A DNA stretch of 12,545 nucleotides from NCBI GenBank assembly GCA_031279525.1, contig JAITIH010000034.1:1-12545 (forward strand), written 5' to 3'. Source of the DNA: Deltaproteobacteria bacterium (lineage in GTDB: Bacteria > Desulfobacterota > Desulfarculia > Adiutricales > Adiutricaceae). Positions 6,461 through 12,545 of this stretch are shown here, piece after piece; positions within the stretch are counted from its first letter, which is position 1; each line of letters opens with the position of its first letter. The notes under the pieces are model-generated. The model was given only the letters and a program-made list of their open reading frames with translations, was not told where the DNA came from and ran no database searches. A program made the position numbers and the translations under genes.

Positions 6461-6853
6461 CGGAAATCGGACATTGGAGGGAAACCCATAGGTCCCTGAC
6501 GGTAGGAAACGCTTAATAATTAAGACTTTGCGAGAGAGTGTAAATTTTTAGACAAACAAAGGTAAAAAAATTGCGATTTCGCGTTAAGAACTCCTTTGAC
6601 CTGGCTATTTGGCCGGAAAATCAAGCTTGGCGAAGGGCTTTGGTCCCCGTCGAGCCGCGTTCGGGCCTTTTTCCGGCCAAGGGCGTAGGCCGAGACTCAG
6701 GCCGTCGCCTTAGGGCCGAAGGGCCCGACCGAGGCTAGAGGCCGCCCCAAAAGAGGATGAGGGCTGGGCCAGCGGGCTTGGGCCCTAGAATGCCAAAGAT
6801 TTTCAGGCTGTATATATTATGGTTACGGAGCTTTAGGCTTTGAAGGTTGGATC

Positions 6854-7180
6854 GGGCGAGGACTCCCCTTACGGGGCGAGATTTTTTAGGTCGGGGGAGG
6901 CGTCCTCGACGGGGGAGGGCTCCCCTATGGGGCGAGATTTTCTAGGTCGGTGGAGGGCTCCCCTATGGGGCGAGATTTTCTAGGTCGGTGGAGGGATCCC
7001 CTACTGGGGCGGGCTATCCAGATTGGGCCAGGCCAAAGGCCGGTTGGGGGGTTCTCTAAGCCCTTAGGGTCGATTCCCCTTAGGGCGGGCGAGGATCTCC
7101 CTACGGGGCCAGATTCCCTGGGGCCGGGCGAGTCTTTTGGTTTTAGGCTTTGGGTAAGGCGAGGCCGCTTACGGGGCCGT
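6854..7180. repeat. Decayed tandem array of about 38-bp repeats
   Basis: Two copies are identical and adjacent, at 6918-6955 and 6956-6993 (38 bases each; core cccctatggggcgagattt followed by tctaggtcggtggag). Partial copies lie upstream at about 6862-6900 (ccccttacggggcgaga) and downstream at 6994-7031 (cccctactggggcggg), 7095-7130 (ctccctacggggccaga) and near 7165-7185 (cttacggggcc). Each copy centres on a small CCCC-loop-GGGG stem. The phrase gggcgagga precedes the core at 6854 and again at 7087. The copies are too diverged and too close together for a CRISPR array, and no unique spacers are seen. Confidence 0.75.
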
Positions 7181-7244
7181 CGGGTCGGGCCCGGGAAAGT
7201 TTTAGGGACCCAAATTTAAAAACCTTGGGCCAATTGGCTCACTC

Positions 7245-7273
7245 TTGCGTTAACGAGGCCTAAGCGCTAAAAT
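7245..7273 (+). promoter_or_regulatory. Promoter for the ruvX-mltG-lptF-lptG operon
   Basis: TTGCGT (7245-7250) and TAAAAT (7268-7273) are separated by exactly 17 bases, 4 of 6 and 5 of 6 matches to sigma-70 boxes. The start would be near 7280, about 37 bases before the ruvX start codon. It is the nearest promoter-like element to the operon. Confidence 0.5.
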
Positions 7274-7316
7274 CGGCCAGGAAAAAGCGCCTTTAGCGAG
7301 AGGATTGGGTAATAAG

Positions 7317-7754
7317 TTGTCGCGAGTTTTGGCCTTGGACGTGGGCGAAAAAAGAGTCGGAGTGGCCGTGACCGACCCCGTGGGCCTAACGGCCCAGCCT
7401 TTAACGGTTTTGGCCCGCCGGCCGCATGGGCGGTTTTTGGAGAGCGTGGCCGCCTTAGGGCGGGAATGCGAGGCCGAGTTGGTGGTCCTGGGCCTGCCTC
7501 GTCGGACCGACGGCCGCCTGGGCCCGGAGGCCCAAAGGGTTCTGGCCTTAGCCTATGAGCTTAGGTCCAAGCTGGGCCTTAAGGTCGCCGTCTGGGAGGA
7601 GTGGATGACCACGGCTGAGGCCGAGCGCCTGTTAAAGTCCGATGGGCTAAACGCCCGCCAAAGGCGCGAGGTCGTCGACAAAACCGCGGCGACCCTGATT
7701 TTAGAGAGCTACCTGGGCGGCCAGGCCGCCCAGGCCCAGGGACGGCCGTCATGA
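7317..7754 (+). CDS. ruvX: RuvX (YqgF) pre-16S rRNA nuclease / putative Holliday junction resolvase
   Basis: This 145-residue protein, a normal length for the family, has an RNase H-like fold. LALDVGEKRVGVAV at residues 5-18 carries the first catalytic Asp (D8). VVLGLPRRTDGRLGPEAQRV at 56-75 is the second conserved block, and VDKTAATLILESYL at 120-133 the third, with D121 the likely last acidic ligand. The block usually reading DERLTT is EEWMTT (94-99), so the conserved Arg is Trp here. Members process the 5' end of 16S rRNA in the cytoplasm, and Holliday junction resolution has also been proposed. I prefer TTG 7317: GAGAGGA at 7298-7304 lies 12 bases upstream and MSRVLALDVG fits the family start. 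TTG 7305, directly after that site, is the alternative. Its last bases overlap the mltG start (ATGA). Confidence 0.9.
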   Translation: MSRVLALDVGEKRVGVAVTDPVGLTAQPLTVLARRPHGRFLESVAALGRECEAELVVLGLPRRTDGRLGPEAQRVLALAYELRSKLGLKVAVWEEWMTTAEAERLLKSDGLNARQRREVVDKTAATLILESYLGGQAAQAQGRPS

Positions 7755-8842
7755 GCCAGGTCAAGCTACCCGGCTCGGTTAGGGTCGCCCCCCCGCCCAA
7801 GATTAAGACTGGGCCTTCGTTTTTTAGTCGGGTCTTTGGGTTCGCCGGTCTCTTAGTCGTCGGGGCTCTCATCTTAGGGTTTTTCAAGCTCTTGGTCTAT
7901 TCCCAGAACTTTCTGGCCCCCGAGTCGGCCAGCCGGGAAGTGGCGGTCGCCATTCCCAACGGGGCCTCCAACTCCCAGATTGGCCAGATCCTTTACCGGG
8001 CCGGGGTCATCCGCTCGCCGGAAGCCTTCGCCTGGGCCCTTAAGCTTCGTTCGTGGGTCGGCAAACCCGCCAGCCTCAAAGCCGGGGAGCAGGCCCTAGA
8101 CCCGGCTAAGGACGTTTGGGCGACCATCGCCACCCTCCATAAGGGCAATTTTAAGCTCTACCCCTTCACCGTGCCCGAGGGCCGGACCATGGCCGACATC
8201 GCGGCCAGCGTGGAGGCGGCGGGGCTAGGAAGGGCCGACGACTTTCTGGCCCTCTGCCGGGACCCGGCCTTCATCGCCTCCTTGGGCGTAAGGGCCTCGA
8301 CTTTGGAGGGCTACCTTTTTCCGGAGACCTACAGCTTTCCCCGGGGCACGCCCTTAAAGACCATCGTCGCGGCCATGACCGAGCAGTTTTTTAGGGTCTG
8401 GAACAAATACAGCGCCACCGCGGCCATGAAGGGCATGAGCCTGGCCGACGCGGTGACCTTGGCCTCCATCGTGGAAAAGGAAACCAGCCAGCCCAACGAA
8501 AGGCCGCTCATCGCCGGGGTGTTCTTAAACCGCCTGGAAAAGCGCATGCGGCTCCAGACCGACCCCACGGTCATTTACGGGCTGAAGAGCTTTAACGGGA
8601 ACCTGACTCGGGCCGACCTGGAAAACCCGCACCCCTACAACACCTACGTCATTGAGGGCCTGCCCCCCGGGCCCATCGCCAGCCCAGGCGAGGAAGCCAT
8701 CAAAGCCGTCCTAAACCCGGCTCCGGGCGATTATTTGTACTTCGTCTCCCGTAACGACGGCACCCATCATTTTTCCACGACTTTAGCCGAGCATAACCGG
8801 ATGGTCAATCGATACCAAAGGGCCCCTAACCGGGGCTCCTAA
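7751..8842 (+). CDS. mltG: MltG endolytic murein transglycosylase
   Basis: This 363-residue protein has a proline-rich cytoplasmic start, one membrane helix at about 27-50, a LysM-like region around 64-130, and the YceG/MltG catalytic domain from about 135 on. All main signatures are present: EGYLFPETY at 186-194, LASIVEKET at 237-245, NRLEKRMRLQTDPTVIYG at 260-277, PYNTYVIEGLPPGPI at 295-309, and YFVSRNDGTHHFS at 330-342. The catalytic Glu is probably E242 of the VEKE motif. MltG cuts nascent peptidoglycan inside the strand and so sets glycan length; it is anchored in the inner membrane facing the periplasm. ATG 7751 overlaps the ruvX TGA by four bases, with AGGGA upstream inside ruvX. A mltG gene next to ruvX or an lpt pair fits a cell-envelope operon. 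Confidence 0.95.
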   Translation: MSQVKLPGSVRVAPPPKIKTGPSFFSRVFGFAGLLVVGALILGFFKLLVYSQNFLAPESASREVAVAIPNGASNSQIGQILYRAGVIRSPEAFAWALKLRSWVGKPASLKAGEQALDPAKDVWATIATLHKGNFKLYPFTVPEGRTMADIAASVEAAGLGRADDFLALCRDPAFIASLGVRASTLEGYLFPETYSFPRGTPLKTIVAAMTEQFFRVWNKYSATAAMKGMSLADAVTLASIVEKETSQPNERPLIAGVFLNRLEKRMRLQTDPTVIYGLKSFNGNLTRADLENPHPYNTYVIEGLPPGPIASPGEEAIKAVLNPAPGDYLYFVSRNDGTHHFSTTLAEHNRMVNRYQRAPNRGS

Positions 8843-8858
8843 GCGGCGGTCTAAAAAA

Positions 8859-10052
8859 GTGACCCTCGCGCGGCCCCGGCTCATTAACTTTAGCGTCATT
8901 GGCGAGACCATTCCCTCGTTTTTGGTTAACCTATTGGCCTTCACCTTTATCCTCCTCATGGCCCGAGTCATGTCCCTGACCGACCTGGTGGTGGGCAAGG
9001 GGGTGGAGGCTAGGGTTATATTTAGGGTTTTTTTCCTGATCCTCCCCAAGATGCTGTCCATGTCCATCCCCATGGCCGCCCTTTTGGCCTCGCTCACCAC
9101 CTTTTTAAGAATGTCCGCCGACTCGGAAATCACGGTCTTAAAGGCCTCTGGGGTCTCTTTGCGCCAGCTCTTGCCGCCGGTCGTGGCCTTTGGCCTTACG
9201 GCCGCCTTCATCACCGGCCTCTTTAACGTCTGGCTGACCCCCAAGGCTAACGTCCTCTTCCGCGAGGAGATCATGGCCCTGGCCAAGGCCCGGGCCGACC
9301 TGGCCATTAAGGAGCAGGTCTTCGTGCGGGAGTTTCCGGGCCTGACCATCTACGTGGGGCAGCTACCGACCAACTCCGAGGCCATGGCCAACATCGTCAT
9401 CAACGACCGCCGCTCGCCTGGGGAAAACACCCTGGTGGTGGCCCGGACCGGGATCTTGGACGTCGACCTAGGCGAGCAGATGCTCCTCTTTCAGCTCCAC
9501 GACGGGGTCATAGACCGGATGTTCCAAGACCGCCAGTCGGTGGACAGCATTTTTTTCGACACCTACGAGCTGAAGCTCTCCCCGGGCTCGGAGTTCGACT
9601 CGGCCGGGGACTACCTGGCCTTGGGTCGCTCGGAGATGCCCACCTGGAGGCTTAGGGCCGAGGCCGAAAAGCTGCGTTTAGCCGAAAGGCCCGGCTTTCG
9701 GGTCTACCTTTTAGAATGGCACCGCCGCTACTCCTTCCCGGTGGCCGCCTTTTTAATGGCCATCGTCGGGGTCCCTTTGGGAGCCAGCTTCCGAACCAAG
9801 GGCCGCAATTTTGGGCTCATCGTGGGCTTGGGCGTCTTCGTTTTGTACTACGCCCTGTTTTCTTTAGGCTGGTCGCTTGGGGAGACCGGGACCGTCCCGC
9901 CGGGGCTGGCCGTCTGGGCCCCGGTGTTTTTGGCCCTGACTTTGGTCGTGGCCCTCCTAAAGGGGATCGACCAACTCCAACCCATTGACCCTAGCGAAGC
10001 CTGGGCTCGCTGGCTTAGGCATAGGCGAAAAACCAAAGGCGGCGGCCTATGA
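8859..10052 (+). CDS. lptF: LptF-type permease of the LPS export transporter (LptF/LptG family)
   Basis: This 397-residue protein has the LptF/LptG pattern. Three N-terminal membrane helices lie at about 18-37, 56-83 and 101-125. A periplasmic beta-rich domain covers about 135-285, and three C-terminal helices lie at about 290-310, 317-340 and 350-370. The conserved coupling segment after helix 2 (RMSADSEITVLKASGVSLRQLL, about 84-105) contacts the LptB ATPase. With LptG and LptB, it extracts lipopolysaccharide from the inner membrane and hands it to LptC/LptA. GTG 8859 is the start that leaves the usual short tail before helix 1; only a weak ribosome site precedes it, 16 bases after the mltG stop. 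The last four bases overlap the lptG start. I assign F by gene order, since F and G are alike; the sequence alone only gives the family. Confidence 0.9.
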   Translation: MTLARPRLINFSVIGETIPSFLVNLLAFTFILLMARVMSLTDLVVGKGVEARVIFRVFFLILPKMLSMSIPMAALLASLTTFLRMSADSEITVLKASGVSLRQLLPPVVAFGLTAAFITGLFNVWLTPKANVLFREEIMALAKARADLAIKEQVFVREFPGLTIYVGQLPTNSEAMANIVINDRRSPGENTLVVARTGILDVDLGEQMLLFQLHDGVIDRMFQDRQSVDSIFFDTYELKLSPGSEFDSAGDYLALGRSEMPTWRLRAEAEKLRLAERPGFRVYLLEWHRRYSFPVAAFLMAIVGVPLGASFRTKGRNFGLIVGLGVFVLYYALFSLGWSLGETGTVPPGLAVWAPVFLALTLVVALLKGIDQLQPIDPSEAWARWLRHRRKTKGGGL

Positions 10053-11149
10053 AAATCGTCGACCGCTACCTAGCCGGGCTTTTCTTCCGCCATCTTGGCT
10101 TGTGCTTGGCCGGATTTTTGGCCTTGTTCATGACCGTGGAGTTTGTGGAAAAAATCTCCGAGTTCATCGGCCACGACATAGCCCTGTCCACGGTGGCCGT
10201 CTATTTTCTGGCCCAGATCCCCAACGTCGTCGTCCTTTTGACCCCGGTGGCCACCTTGGCCTCCGTCCTCATCACCTTGGTCGTCCTCTCCCGCAACTCG
10301 GAGATCGTGGCCTTCAAAGGGAGCGGGCTTAGCCTATTTCGCTTGTCGCGGCCCTTTGTTTTGATCGGGGTGGGGCTAAGCTTAGCCATTTTCCTTTTGA
10401 GCAACCTGGTCACCCCTCTGACCCAAGAGGCGGCCAACGAGATCTGGGAGGGCCAGGTCCGGAACCGCCGGGCCGGGGCCACGGCCCTGACCGTGGAGGA
10501 CGTTTGGTTCAAAGACGTGCGGCTCCTCGCCCATTTAAGCTCTTACAACGAGGGCACCGGGGAGGCCTTGGGTTTGTCTTTGGCGATTTTAGACGAGGAT
10601 CTTAATCTTTCCCGGCGCCTAGAGGCCGCCCGGGGGATCTTTTCCGAGGAGGGCTTAACCCTCTTTGAGGCCAAGGAGAAGATTTACCGCTTCGAGGAAA
10701 ATGGCCAAAGGTCTTTTCAGCTAGTCCGCTCCAGCCAGGTTAACCTGCCCAAATGGCCCAGCCCACCGCCGGGCTTAGGCCGGCATTTCGCGGCCAACGC
10801 CGACGAGTTAAGCGTTTTGGGCTTAAAGGAGGTCATTGGCCGTCTCTACGCCGAGGGTTTTTACCCGCTTAAGCAGTTAGTCGACCTTCAGTTTAAGATT
10901 TCCAGGCCCTTTATCTCCCTCATCATGGTTGTGGTGGGCCTGCCCATCGGCTTTTGGCGGGAAAAGGGCGGCTCGGTGGCCTTGGGCCTGGTGGTGGGCT
11001 TGTCTTTGTCCTTCGGTTATCTCGTTACCCTAGAAATCTCCCGCTCGGTGGGCTACACCGGGCTCATCCCGCCCTTGCTCGTGGCCTGGTTGCCCAATTG
11101 TTTTTTCGGCCTGGTGGGCTTGTACCTATTCACCTACGTCCGGCAGTGA
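10049..11149 (+). CDS. lptG: LptG-type permease of the LPS export transporter (LptF/LptG family)
   Basis: This 366-residue protein starts MKIVDRYLAGLFFRH, the classic LptG N-terminus. Helices lie at about 14-33, 50-80, 102-122, 286-304, 309-330 and 340-362, with a periplasmic beta-rich domain between. The coupling stretch SRNSEIVAFKGSGLSLFRL (81-99) carries the conserved NSE and KGSG residues that meet LptB. It forms the second half of the LPS extractor with the preceding LptF-type protein. ATG 10049 overlaps the lptF TGA in an ATGA arrangement, so the two are very likely co-translated, as expected for subunits made one to one. LptB, LptC and LptA are not in this window. Confidence 0.95.
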   Translation: MKIVDRYLAGLFFRHLGLCLAGFLALFMTVEFVEKISEFIGHDIALSTVAVYFLAQIPNVVVLLTPVATLASVLITLVVLSRNSEIVAFKGSGLSLFRLSRPFVLIGVGLSLAIFLLSNLVTPLTQEAANEIWEGQVRNRRAGATALTVEDVWFKDVRLLAHLSSYNEGTGEALGLSLAILDEDLNLSRRLEAARGIFSEEGLTLFEAKEKIYRFEENGQRSFQLVRSSQVNLPKWPSPPPGLGRHFAANADELSVLGLKEVIGRLYAEGFYPLKQLVDLQFKISRPFISLIMVVVGLPIGFWREKGGSVALGLVVGLSLSFGYLVTLEISRSVGYTGLIPPLLVAWLPNCFFGLVGLYLFTYVRQ

Positions 11150-11155
11150 GCTTTT

Positions 11156-11171
11156 TTGGCCTTCCGGCCAA
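11156..11171. terminator. GGCC hairpin after lptG
   Basis: The arms ttggcc (11156-11161) and ggccaa (11166-11171) enclose ttcc. It begins 6 bases after the lptG stop. The T run (11152-11157) precedes the stem rather than following it, so it is not a standard terminator in the operon's direction. It may only protect the 3' end. Confidence 0.25.
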
Positions 11172-11423
11172 CGGGGCCGGCCCCCGGCGAGGCCTGGCTG
11201 GGCCTTTAGGCCAAAAAGGGGGGGGCGGCGGCATTGGCCGAAGTCGCCCCAAAAGGGCTTTTCCAATTGCCCTTAGGGCCTTGAAAAAATTAAGGCTTTA
11301 GGCCGGCTAAAAACCTAAATAAACGCAAAAACAATAGTTTAAAAGCCTTTAACGTTAATAAAGTCTGATTTTATAGTGCGGCTAACAAATTATCAATCAT
11401 TGATGATTAGGTAATATTTTTTA

Positions 11424-11450
11424 TTGACATAAATATTATAAAATTATAAC
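11424..11450 (+). promoter_or_regulatory. Candidate promoter in the AT-rich island
   Basis: A consensus TTGACA (11424-11429) is followed by TATAAC at 11445-11450, with a short spacing of 15 bases. The spacing is below optimum and AT-rich DNA produces such matches by chance. No gene follows for about 500 bases, so it would serve a long leader or a small RNA. Confidence 0.25.
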
Positions 11451-11736
11451 GTTTAGTTCTCGCTATAACATTAATAAAAGAATAAATTATGATAAATAGC
11501 GACGGCTAAGGGTTTAAAGGCCTGGCGATGGCTAGCCTAAAGGCCGATTAGGGTCGGTTAAAACTGGACCCTGGCCTGGTTAAAGGCTATGCTTAAAGCC
11601 AGCCAAACCGGCTAAGGCCAAAAGCGCGGCCTTAAGGGCCGGCCATTTAGGGCCTTGGCCTAATTGGCCTTTGTTGGCCTGGTAAAGCCCTTTTTGGGGG
11701 CCCTTTTTGGAGGGCGGGCCCCTTAGGCCAGGCGCC

Positions 11737-11765
11737 TTGACGGTTTAGGTCAATCAAGTTAGATT
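11737..11765 (+). promoter_or_regulatory. Candidate promoter with an overlapping inverted repeat, upstream of the substrate-binding protein gene
   Basis: TTGACG (11737-11742) and TAGATT (11760-11765) are separated by 17 bases. The perfect inverted repeat TTGAC-N7-GTCAA (11737-11741 with 11749-11753) overlaps the -35 box, as an operator often does. The leader to ATG 11957 would be about 185 bases. A second -10-like TAAAAT lies close to the gene, near 11929-11934, without a good -35 box. Confidence 0.4.
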
Positions 11766-11956
11766 GCTTAATATGGTAGGACATATGGCTTAAGTGGATC
11801 GCGGATTTTTCCCGTCTGGCCGAGGAAAAGGCGGATTTTTTCGCTCATGGTCATGCCTTTTTTTTGGCTTTAAGGCCTATTTGCCCATAAACTGAAAGCG
11901 CTCTTTTTTTGGCTTTTGACCAATTGGCTAAAATTTAGCGCATTTAAGAGGCAATT

Positions 11957-12545
11957 ATGAAATGGATAAAATTCGGAATTCTGACTCTCGCTCTGGCCGC
12001 CGTCTGGGCCAGTCAAGTTGGCCTGGCCTGGGCCTATACCATTTCCATCAATCAATACGTGGAGCACCCGTCTTTAAACGACTCAGTCTTAGGCTTTAAG
12101 GAGGCCTTGGCCGAATTGGGGATCGAAGCCGTTTACCTTGAGCACAACGCCCAAAAGTCGATAGCCACGGTTCTGCAGATAGTCAACCTGATGAAGGACG
12201 AAAGGCCGGATCTGATCCTGGCGGTGTCCACGCCCAGCGCCCAGAGCACGGTCCAGGGCATAAAGGACATTCCCGTCCTTTTCACCTGCGTGACCGACCC
12301 GGTCAACGCCGGCTTGGTGGCCTCCATGGAAAAGCCGGGCGGCAACGTCTCCGGGACCACCGACATGAACCCCGTGGCCGACCAGGTGGCCTTAATCCGG
12401 GAGATCCAGCCCGAGGCCAAGAACCTAGGGGTCATTTACAATCCCGGGGAGCCCAATTCGGTGGTCCAGGTGTCGCTTTTGAAAAAAGTCGCGGAAAAGC
12501 AGGGGTTTATCGTGGTCGAGGGCGTGGCCCCCGACACCGCCGGGG
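11957..12545 (+). CDS. ABC transporter substrate-binding protein, TrpX-like (3' partial)
   Basis: The frame is open from ATG 11957 to the window end, giving 196 residues; the C-terminal part is missing. Residues 1-26 are a signal peptide (basic start, hydrophobic core, AWA before the likely cut at 26/27), so the mature protein is periplasmic. The mature part follows the ABC_sub_bind (PF04392) family closely: QYVEHPSLN (33-41), LILAVSTPSAQSTVQ (86-100), IPVLFTCVTDPVNAGLV (105-121), KPGGNVSGTTD (126-136), and LGVIYNPGEPNSVVQV (157-172). Family members serve amino-acid-type ABC importers; TrpX of streptococci is linked to tryptophan uptake. The ligand here cannot be read from sequence. AAGAGGC at 11946-11952 is a fair ribosome site. 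A permease and ATPase would be expected just past the window. Confidence 0.9.
   Translation, partial: MKWIKFGILTLALAAVWASQVGLAWAYTISINQYVEHPSLNDSVLGFKEALAELGIEAVYLEHNAQKSIATVLQIVNLMKDERPDLILAVSTPSAQSTVQGIKDIPVLFTCVTDPVNAGLVASMEKPGGNVSGTTDMNPVADQVALIREIQPEAKNLGVIYNPGEPNSVVQVSLLKKVAEKQGFIVVEGVAPDTAG

Larger units (their letters stand above)
6324..7316. other. Long gene-free spacer between divergent units, about 990 bp
   Basis: The YccA-like unit leaves to the left and the ruvX operon to the right. The spacer holds the YccA promoter, an AT-rich stretch at 6505-6575 with a 13-base palindrome (cttaataattaag, 6512-6524), GGCC-rich sequence at 6600-6790, a second short AT-rich patch (tatatattat near 6811-6820), the repeat array at 6854-7180, and the ruvX promoter. 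I see no believable gene. A frame at 6950-7219 only reads through the repeats. Confidence 0.55.
11150..11956. other. Gene-free spacer with an AT-rich island, about 800 bp
   Basis: No convincing gene is seen. From 11150 to 11330 it is GGCC-rich with several short stems. From 11320 to 11500 it is strongly AT-rich and includes the palindrome atcaatcattgat (11392-11404) and a perfect TTGACA (11424-11429). From 11510 to 11720 it is again full of GGCC, TTAA and CCTTAGG-like words. The last 220 bases hold the promoter-like elements and leader of the substrate-binding protein gene. Confidence 0.5.

Noticed and set aside
6854..7180. CRISPR array
   Set aside because: Repeats are directly adjacent with no unique spacers of even length, copies are diverged, and no cas genes are present.
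6950..7219. 89-codon open frame over the repeat array
   Set aside because: It is a read-through of the tandem repeats and GC-rich spacer, with Gly/Arg/Pro-rich sequence and no recognisable domain.
11320..11500. Replication origin
   Set aside because: The region is AT-rich, but I see no DnaA-box cluster (ttatccaca-like) and no dnaA, dnaN or gidA neighbour.
11847..11873. Tryptophan leader peptide
   Set aside because: The tiny frame holds a single Trp codon, has no good ribosome site and no clear terminator/antiterminator pair, so it is kept only as a remark in the leader finding.

Overview
The window looks like chromosomal DNA of a Gram-negative, probably anaerobic bacterium. The Gram-negative call rests on a complete lptF-lptG pair, which serves lipopolysaccharide export, next to mltG. 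The mix of genes (a HEAT-repeat/HD-GYP pair, an iron-sulfur type flavoprotein, a TrpX-like binding protein) is most like Desulfobacterota (former Deltaproteobacteria). That placement is an inference; nothing here fixes a genus. Composition is peculiar: GC-rich genes are full of GGCC and contain many CTAG tetramers, while the spacers mix GGCC-rich palindromes with strongly AT-rich islands.

Layout: (1) 1-357, the 3' end of a DegT/DnrJ/EryC1-family sugar aminotransferase, followed by a strong hairpin. (2) 556-1128, a small flavodoxin-like oxidoreductase with a four-cysteine motif. (3) 1345-4694, a two-gene minus-strand unit: a 612-residue HEAT-like protein followed 2 bp later by a 502-residue HD-GYP protein. 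The convergent spacer 1129-1344 is packed with inverted repeats. (4) 4695-5393, a spacer with a putative promoter/operator, an AT-rich island bounded by imperfect direct repeats, and a 22-bp tandem duplication. (5) 5394-6323, minus strand: a Bax inhibitor-1/YccA-family membrane protein and a 64-residue two-helix membrane protein. (6) 6324-7316, a long spacer with a good promoter for the YccA-like gene, a decayed array of about 38-bp repeats, and a promoter for the next operon. (7) 7317-11149, plus strand: ruvX-mltG-lptF-lptG, tightly packed with two 4-base ATGA overlaps. (8) 11150-11956, a spacer with GGCC hairpins, an AT-rich island and a possible operator/promoter. (9) 11957-12545, the 5' two thirds or so of a TrpX-like ABC transporter substrate-binding protein, cut by the window end.

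The ruvX-mltG-lptF-lptG block is a cell-envelope operon: MltG ends glycan strands during peptidoglycan synthesis, LptF and LptG are the two permeases of the LptB2FG lipopolysaccharide extractor, and RuvX acts in pre-16S rRNA processing. The HEAT/HD-GYP pair is the most unusual coding unit. Both proteins begin with what looks like the same roughly 100-residue domain and are probably translated together, which suggests partners in a signalling system. No CRISPR array, tRNA, rRNA, transposase or phage gene was seen, and I found no clearly new large system.
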